A stretch of DNA of 64,000 nt from Paenibacillus glycanilyticus (GCF_030161375.1 NZ_BSSQ01000011.1:291216-355215); one strand, 5' to 3'; positions 1 to 10,022 are shown, counted from the first letter of the stretch. Made by a program: numbers and translations. Notes: a model not told the origin generated them from the sequence alone.

Positions 1-759
1 GAATTGAAATCCAAGCTGCAAGCTTATGTGGCTGGCGGAGGCGCATTAATACTGAGCGGCCCAGCCGCAATTGATACTAACAGGCAACCAGTGCTTGAAG
101 AACAGGGCATAACGGTTGAGGGACCCTCCCCGTATTCACACACATTCCTGCATGCTTTAGGCGAGGTATCGCAGGGCTTGGCAGACTACGGCTATGTCAT
201 GTACGAACCTGGCTTCCGGATGAAACCGAAGACAGGCGCTATGAGTCTTGTGGCAATAGGAGAGCCATATTTCCAACGGGAGTATAACCAGTTTAGCGGA
301 CATGAGTATACGCCTGAGGCACGAATCTCAGACTATTCGGCGGTCGTTAAAAATGGCAAGGTGATCACATTCTCCGTACCGATTCTGGAAGCTTATGGTA
401 AGCATGCTTCGCCCAATTATCGAATTCTGCTTGGTAATTGCATCTCGCAGCTTTTACCGGAGCCGATCATTCGCGATGAAGGTCCGACAAAGCTTGAAAC
501 TACGGTCATTCGTACGGCAGAAACCACGGTCGTTCATCTGCTGAGCTTTATACCGGAACGGCGGGCAGACGGTCTCGATATAGTGGAGGATCCGTTCCCG
601 CTAGTCGATATGCCGATTGCAGTCAAATTGGATCAAGCGCCTTCGAGGGTATTTCTGGCACCAACGGAGATGGAGTTGCCTTTTGAATATCGCGATGGTT
701 ACGCCCATACGCGTGTAACTATGATGGAGGGTCATGCGATGCTGGTTCTCCAGAATTAA
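1..759 (+). CDS. GHL6/beta-galactosidase-trimerisation-type glycosidase, 3' part only
   Basis: This is the last 252 codons of a gene whose 5' part lies left of the window; the reading frame is open from base 1, so a TTG at 4 is not a true start. Nearly every position aligns with the C-terminal part of the 660-residue protein at 23862-25844, including the GGAL segment, the SPYSHTFLH segment, YFQREYN and FSGHEYTPEA. That region corresponds to a beta-galactosidase trimerisation-like (class I glutamine amidotransferase-like) domain followed by a small beta domain. No signal peptide can be judged. It probably closes an upstream sugar operon. Substrate unknown; the two paralogues suggest related but distinct oligosaccharide targets. 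Confidence 0.8.
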   Translation, partial: ELKSKLQAYVAGGGALILSGPAAIDTNRQPVLEEQGITVEGPSPYSHTFLHALGEVSQGLADYGYVMYEPGFRMKPKTGAMSLVAIGEPYFQREYNQFSGHEYTPEARISDYSAVVKNGKVITFSVPILEAYGKHASPNYRILLGNCISQLLPEPIIRDEGPTKLETTVIRTAETTVVHLLSFIPERRADGLDIVEDPFPLVDMPIAVKLDQAPSRVFLAPTEMELPFEYRDGYAHTRVTMMEGHAMLVLQN

Positions 760-836
760 ATGAGCGCTCACGAGAATTGATGGAATGGCTTACAGAGCAC
801 CTATATTAAAAAACATATCAAATAAAAACAAGAAAA

Positions 837-858
837 ACCCGCGTAACTTTTCGCGGGT
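837..858 (-). terminator. Hairpin with minus-strand U-run
   Basis: ACCCGCG at 837-843 pairs with CGCGGGT at 852-858 across an 8-nt loop. On the plus strand no T-run follows. Read on the minus strand, the stem is followed by TTTTTCTTG. No minus-strand gene lies to its right, so it may stop antisense transcription or be a leftover. Confidence 0.4.
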
Positions 859-980
859 AATTGGGAGAACAGGTTTTATGATTATTATATGTCGTAAATA
901 AACTTTAGGTGAATAGGGAAAGAGGCAAGTAAAATAGCTAGTATTCTTATAGAACGCGGTATCATAGTTCAATGTATACG

Positions 981-1018
981 ACGGCAGTTGACTAACTTCA
1001 TAGTCAACTGCCGTTTTT
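981..1018 (+). terminator. Rho-independent terminator of the upstream operon
   Basis: A perfect 14-bp stem (ACGGCAGTTGACTA at 981-994 with its complement at 1001-1014), loop ACTTCA, followed by TTTT. It separates the partial glycosidase gene from the promoter of the giant GH43 gene. Confidence 0.85.
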
Positions 1019-1047
1019 AATTGCAATAATTGTAAAGGTAATAAAAT

Positions 1048-1103
1048 GATACCGTAAAGTAAACAATGCCCACTAGCTGGAGAGGCAGCACTAGCCATAC
1101 AAT
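1048..1103 (+). promoter_or_regulatory. Composite promoter element A (GATACC / CCCACTAG / TACAAT)
   Basis: GATACC at 1048-1053, CCCACTAG at 1069-1076, and TACAAT (-10) at 1098-1103, with gaps of 15 and 21 nt. The same layout recurs at 33978, 36368, 41735 and 62511. CCCACTAG occupies about -41 to -34, where a -35 box would overlap, and no good -35 is visible. This fits a promoter that needs an activator. Predicted start near 1110, giving a leader of about 70 nt before the ATG at 1180. Confidence 0.75.
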
Positions 1104-1107
1104 TTAA

Positions 1108-1122
1108 ATAAAGCGCTTACAT
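1108..1122 (+). promoter_or_regulatory. Candidate cre (CcpA) site
   Basis: ATAAAGCGCTTACAT reads, on the other strand, as a cre consensus (WTGNAANCGNWNNCW) with one mismatch. It lies at the predicted transcription start of element A, where CcpA binding would block transcription when preferred sugars are present. Family knowledge plus position; no binding evidence. Confidence 0.5.
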
Positions 1123-1179
1123 ATATTCAGTCATCCTAAATATAGCGCCTACCATTTTGGTTAGGGAAGAGGGAATCTC

Positions 1180-4100
1180 ATGTACAGAAGATGGTTTACT
1201 ATGCTCATGGTCGTCACTTTACTTGCAAGTATGTTTTCAGGGATGACGGCGAACAAGGCAATTGCAGCAACAGACCCTAGTTTGAAACTGTGGTATGAAT
1301 TCAATGAGAGTTCAGGCACAGTTGCTGCTGATTCATCGGGGAATGGTAATGACGGAACATTATCTGGAGGAGCTACTTTATCGGAAGGTGCAGTCAATTT
1401 AGATGGTTTGAACGGAAATGTTCACATGCCGAATGATATATTAGCTAATATTTCAGAAATTACGGTTATTACGAACGTTTATGTTGACCCGGGTAATCAA
1501 GATCCCTCATGGTTCTTCAGCTTCGGTAACAGAAGTACAGAGAACACGGGATGGGGCGCAAACTACTTGATGGCTACATCGTCTGAAGGCAATCCCAAGG
1601 CCGCCCGGTTTGTTATATCAAAAGATAAATGGACAGATGAACAGTCCGTTAGGAAGCAGGGGACTATTCAGTCAGGCAATTGGAAAAACATTGCCATTAC
1701 AATTAAGAAGAATAGCAATGATGCGAAATATACAGGTACATTCTATGAAGATGGAGTTGTAGTAGGTACAAAATCAGATATCGTCACTTTGCCTAAAGAT
1801 TTGGGCGGGGGGAAGACAACGGAGAATAATATTGGCCGCCCGGCGTATAACGCAGACAAATACTTCAAAGGTAAAGTCTCAGATTTTCGCTTATATGACA
1901 GAGCGCTTAGCGAGTCTGAGATTAATACAATTGTTTATGAGAATTTGTCAGACAATGAAGCAGTTCAGCGGTTGAAGGAGAAACTTAGCCTTGGTGATTT
2001 ATCAGCGGTTACAGGAAACTTGCAACTGCCGAATTCTTTCCAAGGCGGCATGGAAATTACTTGGGAATCAAGCAACACAGCGATAATTGAGAATAACGGA
2101 ACGGTACATCGCAGCCCGGATGCAAACACAGTGGTTCAATTAACCGCAACAATCAGCCGCAATGGTGTCAGCGATACAAAAACTTTTCAAGCTACGGTCT
2201 TAGAGGGTAAAACAATCGTAACGGTAGATTCAACCTCTTACACACTTCCTTTTATCCATGCTACTCATAATACCGTGCTGACGGCATCCTATGTGGACGG
2301 AACAACTTCAGATGTAACAAGTCAAGCCACTATTACATCTTCAGACCCGACGATCGCTACCGTTTCAGAGAATGGAATTGTAGAAGGGATAAATGAGGGT
2401 AGTGCAACCATTTCTATTGATTACCTAGGAACGGTTTATAACGTGCAGGTCAATGTCGTAAAAGAATCAAACTTGAAATTATGGTACAAGATGGACAACA
2501 AGACCGGCTCAATTGCAACTGACTCGTCTGGTAATGGTAATGATGGCGTTTTAAGTGAAGGTGCTTCTTGGACTTCTGGTAAAGGGGGAGTAGGAGCGGT
2601 TGCGCTAAACGGTTCGACCGGGTCGATTAAAATGCCGGATCAATTATTAAAAGGCATGACCGAAGTTACTGTATCCGCAAACGTATTTGCTAATTCCGTC
2701 AGCCGTCCTTCGTGGATTTTCGGTTTCAGCAGTGTAACGGACGCAGCTGTCAATAATTCAAAATATATGGGGCTTTTGGCGGCGGATAACCAAGGTAGTA
2801 ATGGCAACTTCCGTTTTGCTATTTCTACAGATAAATGGACGTTAGAGCAGTCCGCAACTCGGACGAATGTACCTTTTGGTGCTGGTGATTGGAAGAATGT
2901 AACGGTAACGATTGCTAAGAATAGTTCTGATGCTAAGTATACAGCCCTCTTATACGAGAATGGAGTTGAGGTTGGCCGTAATACAGGACTTACAATCTTA
3001 CCAAAAGACTTAGAAAATACACTCTTTAACTATATCGGTAGGCCTCCATATGCAGGAGATCGCTGGTTTAACGGTAAAGTTTCTGATTTCCGACTTTATG
3101 ATCGAGCTTTAAAAGCAACAGAGGTTCAAGGGCTTGCGGGGCAATTGACATATCAAGATATTCTAGAGGATGCCGAAGCGCTTACTTTAGGCGATATAAA
3201 AGAGGTGAAATCGTCACTTGAGCTGCCACATACAGGCGGCAATGGCACAGTCATTACATGGGCTTCGGAGAACGATATTATCGTCAACGGATTAACGGGG
3301 GAAATTAATCGTCCAGAAGCAGGTGCAGGTGATATTCAGGTCAAGCTTACGGCCACTTTGAGCAAAGAGGGAATGTCAACTACAAAGACATTTGTAGTAA
3401 CGGTTATTGAACAAGTAAGTGATGAGTTGTCTGTAGAACTGGATAAAGCTGCGCTTAGCCTAGGCGATGATTTACATGCATTAAAGCATGATCTGTTATT
3501 ACCGGCAAAAGGTAAGGAACAATCGACGATCGTCTGGTCTTCGAGTAATCCGGAAACGATTAATACTGAGACAGGTGTAGTAATCCGACCAGCACAGGGT
3601 TCACTTGATGCGCAGGTTACACTTACAGCTACTATCAGCAAAGGGAGTATACAGGATCAGAAGACTTTCGTAATCACTGTGAAATCGAAAGATAGGTTTG
3701 CAGGATATCTGTTGTCTTATTTCAAGACTGCCGATGAATCGCTTTATCAAGCATACAGCAGGGACGGTCTTCATTGGACGACATTAAATAAAGGCAATCG
3801 TATCCTTAAACCAATCATTGGTAATAAATCGATTCGTGATCCATATATCATACGTGATCAAGAAGGCAAGTATCACCTTTTCTCCACAGACTCTTGGACG
3901 AGCAAAAACCTATTAATCTATGATTCTGAGGATTTGGTGAACTGGACGAACGGACGCGCGGTCCCATTCTCTCCAGAAAATAGTACGGACGCGTGGGCTC
4001 CAGAGGTTTATTATGACGCTGCGAAAAACAACTACGTTGTTATTTATTCTGCTAAGGTTCCAGGTAATCCAGTATCTAGCGAGCATCGGCCCTACTATCG

Positions 4101-7100
4101 GACGACAACGGACTTTGTAACCTTCTCAGCACCGAAGATGCTCTTTAACCCAGGGCATGATGTTATCGATCCAACTGTCATCGAGGATGGTGGCAAATTC
4201 TACACGTATTATAAGGATGAGAGGGAGAATAGCTCCGCAAATCCTACGGGTAAAAGAATTAAAATGGCAGTATCCGGAGATGGATTAATCGGAACATATG
4301 ACACTGCAAACTATCCAAATGCAGTAATCCCGGCTGAAGCAGAAGGGCCGACAATTCTTAAGTCTTTTAAGGATAACAAATGGTACATGTATACCGATGA
4401 GTATAACAAGGGGATTTATTCGGGATACAGCGCAACTGATCTTGCTTCAGGAGTATGGACGAAACTTGAAGCGGGAGAATATCAGCTTCCAATAAATGTC
4501 CGCCACGCAAGCGTTATGGAGATTTCAGAGGATGAAATTGCAAAGCTGCTTGACGGCTACGCAACAATGACGAAAATAGAACCAATTGAACTGGCGATAG
4601 ATACAGGAGAACAATTAAAACTGCCAGCAGAAGTTGATGCTCAGTACAGTGATGGCACAATCGATCGCGTTAAAGTGCAGTGGGATGAGGTCGATCCACA
4701 AATTTATGCGGTGCCAGGTACGTTTGATATTTACGGAGTTATAACGAATAGCGCAATTAAAGCGAAAGCTACGGTCACGGTTGGAGGAAGTGCAGTCAAA
4801 CGTCCAAGCGGTGTTATCGTAATGGAGAATGGCACCCACACGATGAATTTAAAGTGGAATGCCCTTTCAGGTGCAGAGAGTTATAACATTTATAGATCAA
4901 ATTTGCTATTTGGAACTTACACGAAGCTTAATAGTAATGAAATAAAGGATACTTCTTTCAAAGATACGGGATTAATTGAAAATACGACTTATTATTATGC
5001 GGTAACTGCTGTAACTTCTGAAGGAGAGTCTGCGAAATCAGATCGGGTTACGGCAAGAACGGGAACTGCCTTAATTACGAACGGAGATTTCTGGTATGCT
5101 GACAACGGGGATAAGATTCAAGCTCACGGGGGCGGCATGATTAAAGTAGGAGATACGTATTACTGGTTCGGTGAAGACAAAACGAAGGATGAACCCCACT
5201 TCTACAATATTAAAGTGTACGCCTCAAAAGATTTGAAAAGTTGGACATTTCGGAATAATGTGTTGACCCAGACCTCCAAAGGAGAAAATGGTCAACCAGC
5301 ACCTGATTTGGCAGACAGCAATATTGAACGTCCGAAAGTGTTGTATAACGAAAAAACGAAGAAATACGTATTATGGATGCATTACGAGAATGGTAAGGAC
5401 TACGGTCTAGCTAGAGTAGCGGTTGCTACTTCAGACACTATTGACGGCGATTATACGTACATCGCTAGCTTCAGACCAAATGCTGAAGATCCGTATCATA
5501 CTGGAGATCCGAATATTGGAAAAGATTCGCGTGATATGACGGTATTCAAAGATACCGACGGTACAGCTTACTTATTCTCCTCTTCCAGTGTCAATGCGGA
5601 TATGATTCTGTATAAGTTGACAGATGATTATACGGGCGTGGCATCTGAACTTGGGAAAATTTATTCGGGACCATACCGAGAAGCGCCTGCAATTGTGAAA
5701 AAAGGCGAGATATACTACTTAGTTACTTCTGCAGCAAGCGGTTGGTATCCAAATCAGGCGATGTATTCGACAACCAGGACGATAGCGGATGTGTCGTCGT
5801 GGTCACCATTGAAAAACATTGGTAATACATCTGCTTTTTATACGCAGTCTTCTTATATTTTTACCGTTGAGGGAACAGAAGACACTTCATACTTCCTTCA
5901 TGCAGATAGATGGAATCCAGCAAAACTTGGCGATTCCAAATATATTTGGCTGCCGTTAACACTTAATGGAACTGAAGCTTCTATGGATTTCTATGAGCAG
6001 TTTGATCTGGATGCGGAGAAGGGAACTATTGTTGTACCTCCTGCCAACCCGCTTATTTCTCAAGGGAAACCTGCTATTGCGCAATCAACCAAGCCAGTAA
6101 CGGCTCAAGAGGACTATTCAGCAGGAAAAGCAAACGATGGCAACTATGATACTTCGTGGATGGCATCCGCAGGAACTTGGCCGCATTGGTGGCGCGTTGA
6201 CCTTGGAGCTGAATACGATCTAAGCAATATACAAATTTCATGGTTCATGTACAAAGGATCAGAAGCTTACTATCAGTATAAAATTGAAACTAGCGATGAT
6301 GACATTAATTATAAAGTGACTCTAGATCGTACTAATAACTCAATATACGGCTTTACGTCCGATAAATTGACCGGCAAAGCAAGATATGTAAGAGTAAACA
6401 TGGTCAATGCGGTATTGTTTAACAATCCAAACAACTGGTATACGCCTCAATTATATGAAGTTAAAGTATACGGTACGCTGCGCACGCCTTCCGTACCACA
6501 AGGGCTCGGAACGATTGGAGTCCAAACTCCAGGCGCAGATGTGTCCAAGATTAATGTGAAATGGAATTCAGTTTCGGGAGCTACGCTATATAAGCTCTAT
6601 CGGGCGGATAATGCGGTAGGTCCATTCACGGAAATCTATAGCGGAAGCACCGTTGCGTATACAGATGTAGGATTGCAGTCTGGTAAAACTTATTATTACA
6701 AGATTCGTTCACAGAACGACGCAGGAGAATCAGAGCTATCGAGTGCAGTAAGTGCAACAACGTTCAGTATTCCTACAGATTCGATGACATTTACGAACGG
6801 AGAGAATTGGTGGAAGGATGACGAAGGAAAAAGTCTGGGTTTAGGTGGTTTCTTCAAAGCAGGTTCAGCTTATTATTTTCTCATAGGTTCTAAGGAAAAC
6901 GGAAAATTCAAGAAACTGGATATGTATAAATCGTTAGATTTGAAGACCTGGACGTTCAGCAACACTGTCCTCGAATCAGAGGATCATCCAGAGTTGGCAC
7001 TGGCCAATCTGGAAGGCGTACAAATTGTATATAACAAGAATACGAATAAGTATATTATGTGGATGCATTACGAGAATGGAATCGATTATGGCTTGGCAAG

Positions 7101-9816
7101 AGTGGCGACTGCTTACAGCGATACACCTGACGGAAAGTACACGTTTACTAAAAGCTTCCGGCCAAACAACAATGAATCTAGAGACTTAACGGTTTATGTG
7201 GATGATGACAATTCCGCCTATTTAATTTCTACAGCCAATGTAAATTCAGATATGAAGCTCTACAAGCTGACATCAGACTATTTATCGGTTGAGAAAGAAA
7301 TCACGACCATTTACAGCGGAAAGTTTAGAGAAGCGCCTACTGTTGTTAAAAAGGATGGTGTCTATTTCCTGATTACTTCAGGTGCGTCGGGCTGGTATCC
7401 AAATCAAGCTATGTATTCAACAGCAACATCGATGAATGGTCCATGGTCGGAGTTGAAAAAGTTGGGTAATGGATCTTCATTCAGCGCTCAGAGCGGTGGT
7501 GTCGTCACGATTAAAGGAGATACAACGACCTCTTATATTTGGAACGTATATAGATGGCTAGGTGATGCAAAACAAATGTGGATGCCTCTTGTATTATCTG
7601 GTACGACAGCCTATGTGGATTACACGGAACAACTGTCAGTGGATTTTCAATCTGGTGTAGTGGCGCCTATCTCGAACGGGGATCTCTTATCCCAAGGCAA
7701 AACGGCAACAGCCGAGAATGAAACACTGGCTAACCCAGCAAGCAGCGCAAATGACGGAGATTATTCGACCAACTGGTCGGCGACAAGTAATTATTCATGG
7801 CCAAAATGGTGGAAAGTAGACCTTGGTGCAAATTATGATCTAACGAATGTACAAATCTCTTGGCCGATGGTGCAGGGTTCTGAGGGATATTATAAGTACC
7901 GAATCGAAACGAGCAATGATGATGTTCATTATGAAGTGGCATTGGACAGAACCGGCGTCACGGAATATGGCTTCACTACAGATAAGATTGCAGGGAATGC
8001 GAGATATGTAAGAATAGTTCTAGTAGATGCCGTGCTCCAGAATAATCCGAATAACAATTGGTATACGCCGCAAATATCGGAAGTGAAGGTTTTCGGTTAT
8101 CTCCCTGGTAAAACTGAAGGACTAACAGCTGAAGCATTAACGGCATCATCTGTACGGTTAGACTGGGCTGCGTCTTCGAATACGCAAAGTTACAATGTAT
8201 ACCGCAAGGAGGCGACGGACGCCAGGTTCAAGAAAATTAACAGCTCTCTTGTTCGTTCGGGAACCTTTATGGACACTGGATTAAATCCTGGTACGGACTA
8301 TGAATATAAGATAACTGCAATAGAAGCTGGTGTAGAATCGGTCCTCTCGGACGTTGCTGAGACAAGGACGAAAGATGCAGTCAAGGTAACCTCAATAACT
8401 GTAAAAGGTAAGGATGACCAATTAAAAATTACTACAAATAGAGGCTCATTGCAGTTGATTGCAGAGGTTCAGCCGTCTAAGGCAACAGATCCTACAATTC
8501 TTTGGTCTGTCAGCAACGAAGAAGGTACATCGACAGACGTGGCTGTAATTAATGAAGATGGATTATTAACAGCAAACAAAAACGGCAAAGTAAGGGTTAC
8601 GGCGGCAGCAAGAGATGACTCGGGTATTACGGGCAGTGTTGTAGTAACGATTAGCGGACAGGGAAGTGAAGGTGGTTCAGGCTCCGCTACCAATCCTGGA
8701 GTTGGACTAACGGATGTGAGCGAGCAGGAACTTCGCAACTTAGAGAATGGCAGCATTGCTGAGATTAAGCTGAACTCAGGCAAGAATGAAATTTCGTTAC
8801 CTGGGAACACAGCTGCTATTCTCGGCCAAACTCCGTTAACTCTTAGTACTGAAGACGTTAAGATAATAATCCCGTCTGAAGTGTTGAAAGCATTGCATAC
8901 ATTAGCGGCACAAGCAGGAGAATCTGCGGGGGCTCAAATCATTGTTAGTTTAAAGCCATTAAACGAACCGATGGACGATAGCAGTCATCCTGGTTTAGCA
9001 GCCGCAGGGCATACTTACGATCTTGGTCTATTCCTTCGTACAGCAGAACGGAAGGAATACCGTTTAAGCGAATTTGATAAACCAATAAGGGTTGTATTCA
9101 AGTATGAAGCCGGCAAGGTAGATGATCAATTAATTGGAGTATACTTATACAATGATGTCACTAAATCATGGGATTATGTTGTTAGTACGACTAATAAAGA
9201 GAACACTGCAATTACAGCAGATTTAACTCATTTCAGCAAGTATGCCGTGTTTGAATTCAAGAAATCGTTTAAAGACTTGCCTAGCGATCATTGGGCTTAC
9301 CGGACAGTGCAGGTACTGGCGGCTAAACATATTGTGACCGGTGTGACGAAAGAGGAATTTAAACCTGATGGATCTACAACACGCGCGGAATTTATTGCAA
9401 TGCTGACCAGAGCGCTTGGACTAAGCAGTTCGGTTACTACAAATGCTTTCTCTGATGTTAGGCCGAATGCATGGTATGCTACTTCCATTGCGGCAGCCTA
9501 TGAAGCGGGATTAATTCAAGGTACTACGGATAATGCTTTTGAACCAAATGCAGTCATCACAAGGGAGCAGATGGCGGTATTGCTGGTCCGTGCTTATATT
9601 TATATGTCTGGTAATACCCTTCAATCTGAAGCTGGTCTTGGCAGTATCAAAGACACAAATAAAATATCCGCATGGGCATTTAACGAAGTTACCCAAGCAA
9701 TTTCAGCGGGGCTTATGAAGGGAGATACGAATCGAATGTTTAATCCGGGGACATTTGCTAGCCGGGCAGAAACAGCCCAAGCTGTATATAACTTATTGCA
9801 GCTTGTTGTGACTTAA
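1180..9816 (+). CDS. Giant S-layer-anchored three-module GH43 arabinan/galactan hydrolase
   Basis: 2878 residues. Signal peptide about 1-29. Then LamG-like domain (32-250), atrophied Ig-like and Big_2 domains (260-425), a second LamG (430-655), two Ig-like domains (660-835), and GH43 module 1 (841-1122; candidate catalytic D887 in RDPY, D997, E1055). Next come an Ig-like domain, FN3 (about 1205-1295), GH43_24-like module 2 (1300-1620; HGGG signature, E1383, D1452, E1501), F5/8-type C/CBM32 (1624-1765), FN3, GH43-like module 3 (1872-2157), F5/8C (2168-2307), FN3, Big_2 (2402-2492), an unassigned domain (2500-2690), and three SLH domains (2698-2740, 2754-2803, 2822-2870) that should tether it to secondary cell-wall polymer. 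Module 2 resembles exo-beta-1,3-galactanases. Start set by AGGGAAGAGGG before the ATG. Substrate (arabinogalactan-like) is inferred. Controlled by element A. Confidence 0.88.
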   Translation: MYRRWFTMLMVVTLLASMFSGMTANKAIAATDPSLKLWYEFNESSGTVAADSSGNGNDGTLSGGATLSEGAVNLDGLNGNVHMPNDILANISEITVITNVYVDPGNQDPSWFFSFGNRSTENTGWGANYLMATSSEGNPKAARFVISKDKWTDEQSVRKQGTIQSGNWKNIAITIKKNSNDAKYTGTFYEDGVVVGTKSDIVTLPKDLGGGKTTENNIGRPAYNADKYFKGKVSDFRLYDRALSESEINTIVYENLSDNEAVQRLKEKLSLGDLSAVTGNLQLPNSFQGGMEITWESSNTAIIENNGTVHRSPDANTVVQLTATISRNGVSDTKTFQATVLEGKTIVTVDSTSYTLPFIHATHNTVLTASYVDGTTSDVTSQATITSSDPTIATVSENGIVEGINEGSATISIDYLGTVYNVQVNVVKESNLKLWYKMDNKTGSIATDSSGNGNDGVLSEGASWTSGKGGVGAVALNGSTGSIKMPDQLLKGMTEVTVSANVFANSVSRPSWIFGFSSVTDAAVNNSKYMGLLAADNQGSNGNFRFAISTDKWTLEQSATRTNVPFGAGDWKNVTVTIAKNSSDAKYTALLYENGVEVGRNTGLTILPKDLENTLFNYIGRPPYAGDRWFNGKVSDFRLYDRALKATEVQGLAGQLTYQDILEDAEALTLGDIKEVKSSLELPHTGGNGTVITWASENDIIVNGLTGEINRPEAGAGDIQVKLTATLSKEGMSTTKTFVVTVIEQVSDELSVELDKAALSLGDDLHALKHDLLLPAKGKEQSTIVWSSSNPETINTETGVVIRPAQGSLDAQVTLTATISKGSIQDQKTFVITVKSKDRFAGYLLSYFKTADESLYQAYSRDGLHWTTLNKGNRILKPIIGNKSIRDPYIIRDQEGKYHLFSTDSWTSKNLLIYDSEDLVNWTNGRAVPFSPENSTDAWAPEVYYDAAKNNYVVIYSAKVPGNPVSSEHRPYYRTTTDFVTFSAPKMLFNPGHDVIDPTVIEDGGKFYTYYKDERENSSANPTGKRIKMAVSGDGLIGTYDTANYPNAVIPAEAEGPTILKSFKDNKWYMYTDEYNKGIYSGYSATDLASGVWTKLEAGEYQLPINVRHASVMEISEDEIAKLLDGYATMTKIEPIELAIDTGEQLKLPAEVDAQYSDGTIDRVKVQWDEVDPQIYAVPGTFDIYGVITNSAIKAKATVTVGGSAVKRPSGVIVMENGTHTMNLKWNALSGAESYNIYRSNLLFGTYTKLNSNEIKDTSFKDTGLIENTTYYYAVTAVTSEGESAKSDRVTARTGTALITNGDFWYADNGDKIQAHGGGMIKVGDTYYWFGEDKTKDEPHFYNIKVYASKDLKSWTFRNNVLTQTSKGENGQPAPDLADSNIERPKVLYNEKTKKYVLWMHYENGKDYGLARVAVATSDTIDGDYTYIASFRPNAEDPYHTGDPNIGKDSRDMTVFKDTDGTAYLFSSSSVNADMILYKLTDDYTGVASELGKIYSGPYREAPAIVKKGEIYYLVTSAASGWYPNQAMYSTTRTIADVSSWSPLKNIGNTSAFYTQSSYIFTVEGTEDTSYFLHADRWNPAKLGDSKYIWLPLTLNGTEASMDFYEQFDLDAEKGTIVVPPANPLISQGKPAIAQSTKPVTAQEDYSAGKANDGNYDTSWMASAGTWPHWWRVDLGAEYDLSNIQISWFMYKGSEAYYQYKIETSDDDINYKVTLDRTNNSIYGFTSDKLTGKARYVRVNMVNAVLFNNPNNWYTPQLYEVKVYGTLRTPSVPQGLGTIGVQTPGADVSKINVKWNSVSGATLYKLYRADNAVGPFTEIYSGSTVAYTDVGLQSGKTYYYKIRSQNDAGESELSSAVSATTFSIPTDSMTFTNGENWWKDDEGKSLGLGGFFKAGSAYYFLIGSKENGKFKKLDMYKSLDLKTWTFSNTVLESEDHPELALANLEGVQIVYNKNTNKYIMWMHYENGIDYGLARVATAYSDTPDGKYTFTKSFRPNNNESRDLTVYVDDDNSAYLISTANVNSDMKLYKLTSDYLSVEKEITTIYSGKFREAPTVVKKDGVYFLITSGASGWYPNQAMYSTATSMNGPWSELKKLGNGSSFSAQSGGVVTIKGDTTTSYIWNVYRWLGDAKQMWMPLVLSGTTAYVDYTEQLSVDFQSGVVAPISNGDLLSQGKTATAENETLANPASSANDGDYSTNWSATSNYSWPKWWKVDLGANYDLTNVQISWPMVQGSEGYYKYRIETSNDDVHYEVALDRTGVTEYGFTTDKIAGNARYVRIVLVDAVLQNNPNNNWYTPQISEVKVFGYLPGKTEGLTAEALTASSVRLDWAASSNTQSYNVYRKEATDARFKKINSSLVRSGTFMDTGLNPGTDYEYKITAIEAGVESVLSDVAETRTKDAVKVTSITVKGKDDQLKITTNRGSLQLIAEVQPSKATDPTILWSVSNEEGTSTDVAVINEDGLLTANKNGKVRVTAAARDDSGITGSVVVTISGQGSEGGSGSATNPGVGLTDVSEQELRNLENGSIAEIKLNSGKNEISLPGNTAAILGQTPLTLSTEDVKIIIPSEVLKALHTLAAQAGESAGAQIIVSLKPLNEPMDDSSHPGLAAAGHTYDLGLFLRTAERKEYRLSEFDKPIRVVFKYEAGKVDDQLIGVYLYNDVTKSWDYVVSTTNKENTAITADLTHFSKYAVFEFKKSFKDLPSDHWAYRTVQVLAAKHIVTGVTKEEFKPDGSTTRAEFIAMLTRALGLSSSVTTNAFSDVRPNAWYATSIAAAYEAGLIQGTTDNAFEPNAVITREQMAVLLVRAYIYMSGNTLQSEAGLGSIKDTNKISAWAFNEVTQAISAGLMKGDTNRMFNPGTFASRAETAQAVYNLLQLVVT

Positions 9817-9830
9817 TCTAATGCGTGCAA

Positions 9831-9865
9831 GAAAAAGAAGACCAGGGTTCCTGGTCTTCTTTTTC
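9831..9865 (+). terminator. Rho-independent terminator after the giant GH43 gene
   Basis: GAAAAAGAAGACCAGG at 9831-9846 pairs perfectly with 9850-9865 across a 3-nt loop; the 3' arm ends in a T-rich run and TTTTTT follows at 9870. Confidence 0.85.
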
Positions 9866-9948
9866 GCATTTTTTAAACGATTTCCGAAATTTTTAGTGTA
9901 TATGGCTATCTTGTCCTAGAGTTACACTAAGTTTGCGCGAATACAGAT

Positions 9949-9962
9949 GCTTGCCGGCAAGC
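9949..9962. promoter_or_regulatory. Perfect 14-bp palindrome upstream of the BNR/RICIN gene
   Basis: GCTTGCCGGCAAGC is self-complementary without a loop, which suits a dimeric DNA-binding protein better than an RNA hairpin. It lies 60 bp before the ATG at 10023, near a possible -10 (TACAGT, 9991-9996). Operator role is a guess. Confidence 0.35.
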
Positions 9963-10022
9963 GATATCGTACATGATTAATGTTATTGGATACAGTTAAC
10001 CAATGAAAGGTGGCAAACCGTC

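Larger units (their letters stand above)
760..1179. other. 420-bp intergenic region with two hairpins, promoter element A and a cre-like site
   Basis: No convincing gene is present. From left to right it holds a hairpin at 837-858 whose U-run lies on the minus strand, a perfect 14-bp terminator hairpin at 981-1014 closing the upstream operon, the composite regulatory element A at 1048-1103, and a cre-like sequence at 1108-1122 just before the giant gene at 1180. The stretch 860-980 shows nothing I recognise. Confidence 0.6.

Noticed and set aside
757..772. Palindromic GAGCGCTC near the stop of the first gene as a cre site
   Set aside because: It overlaps the end of the gene, is not near a promoter and misses fixed cre positions.
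790..1098. 102-residue minus-strand frame in the intergenic region
   Set aside because: It runs through two hairpins and element A and has a low-complexity, non-family translation.
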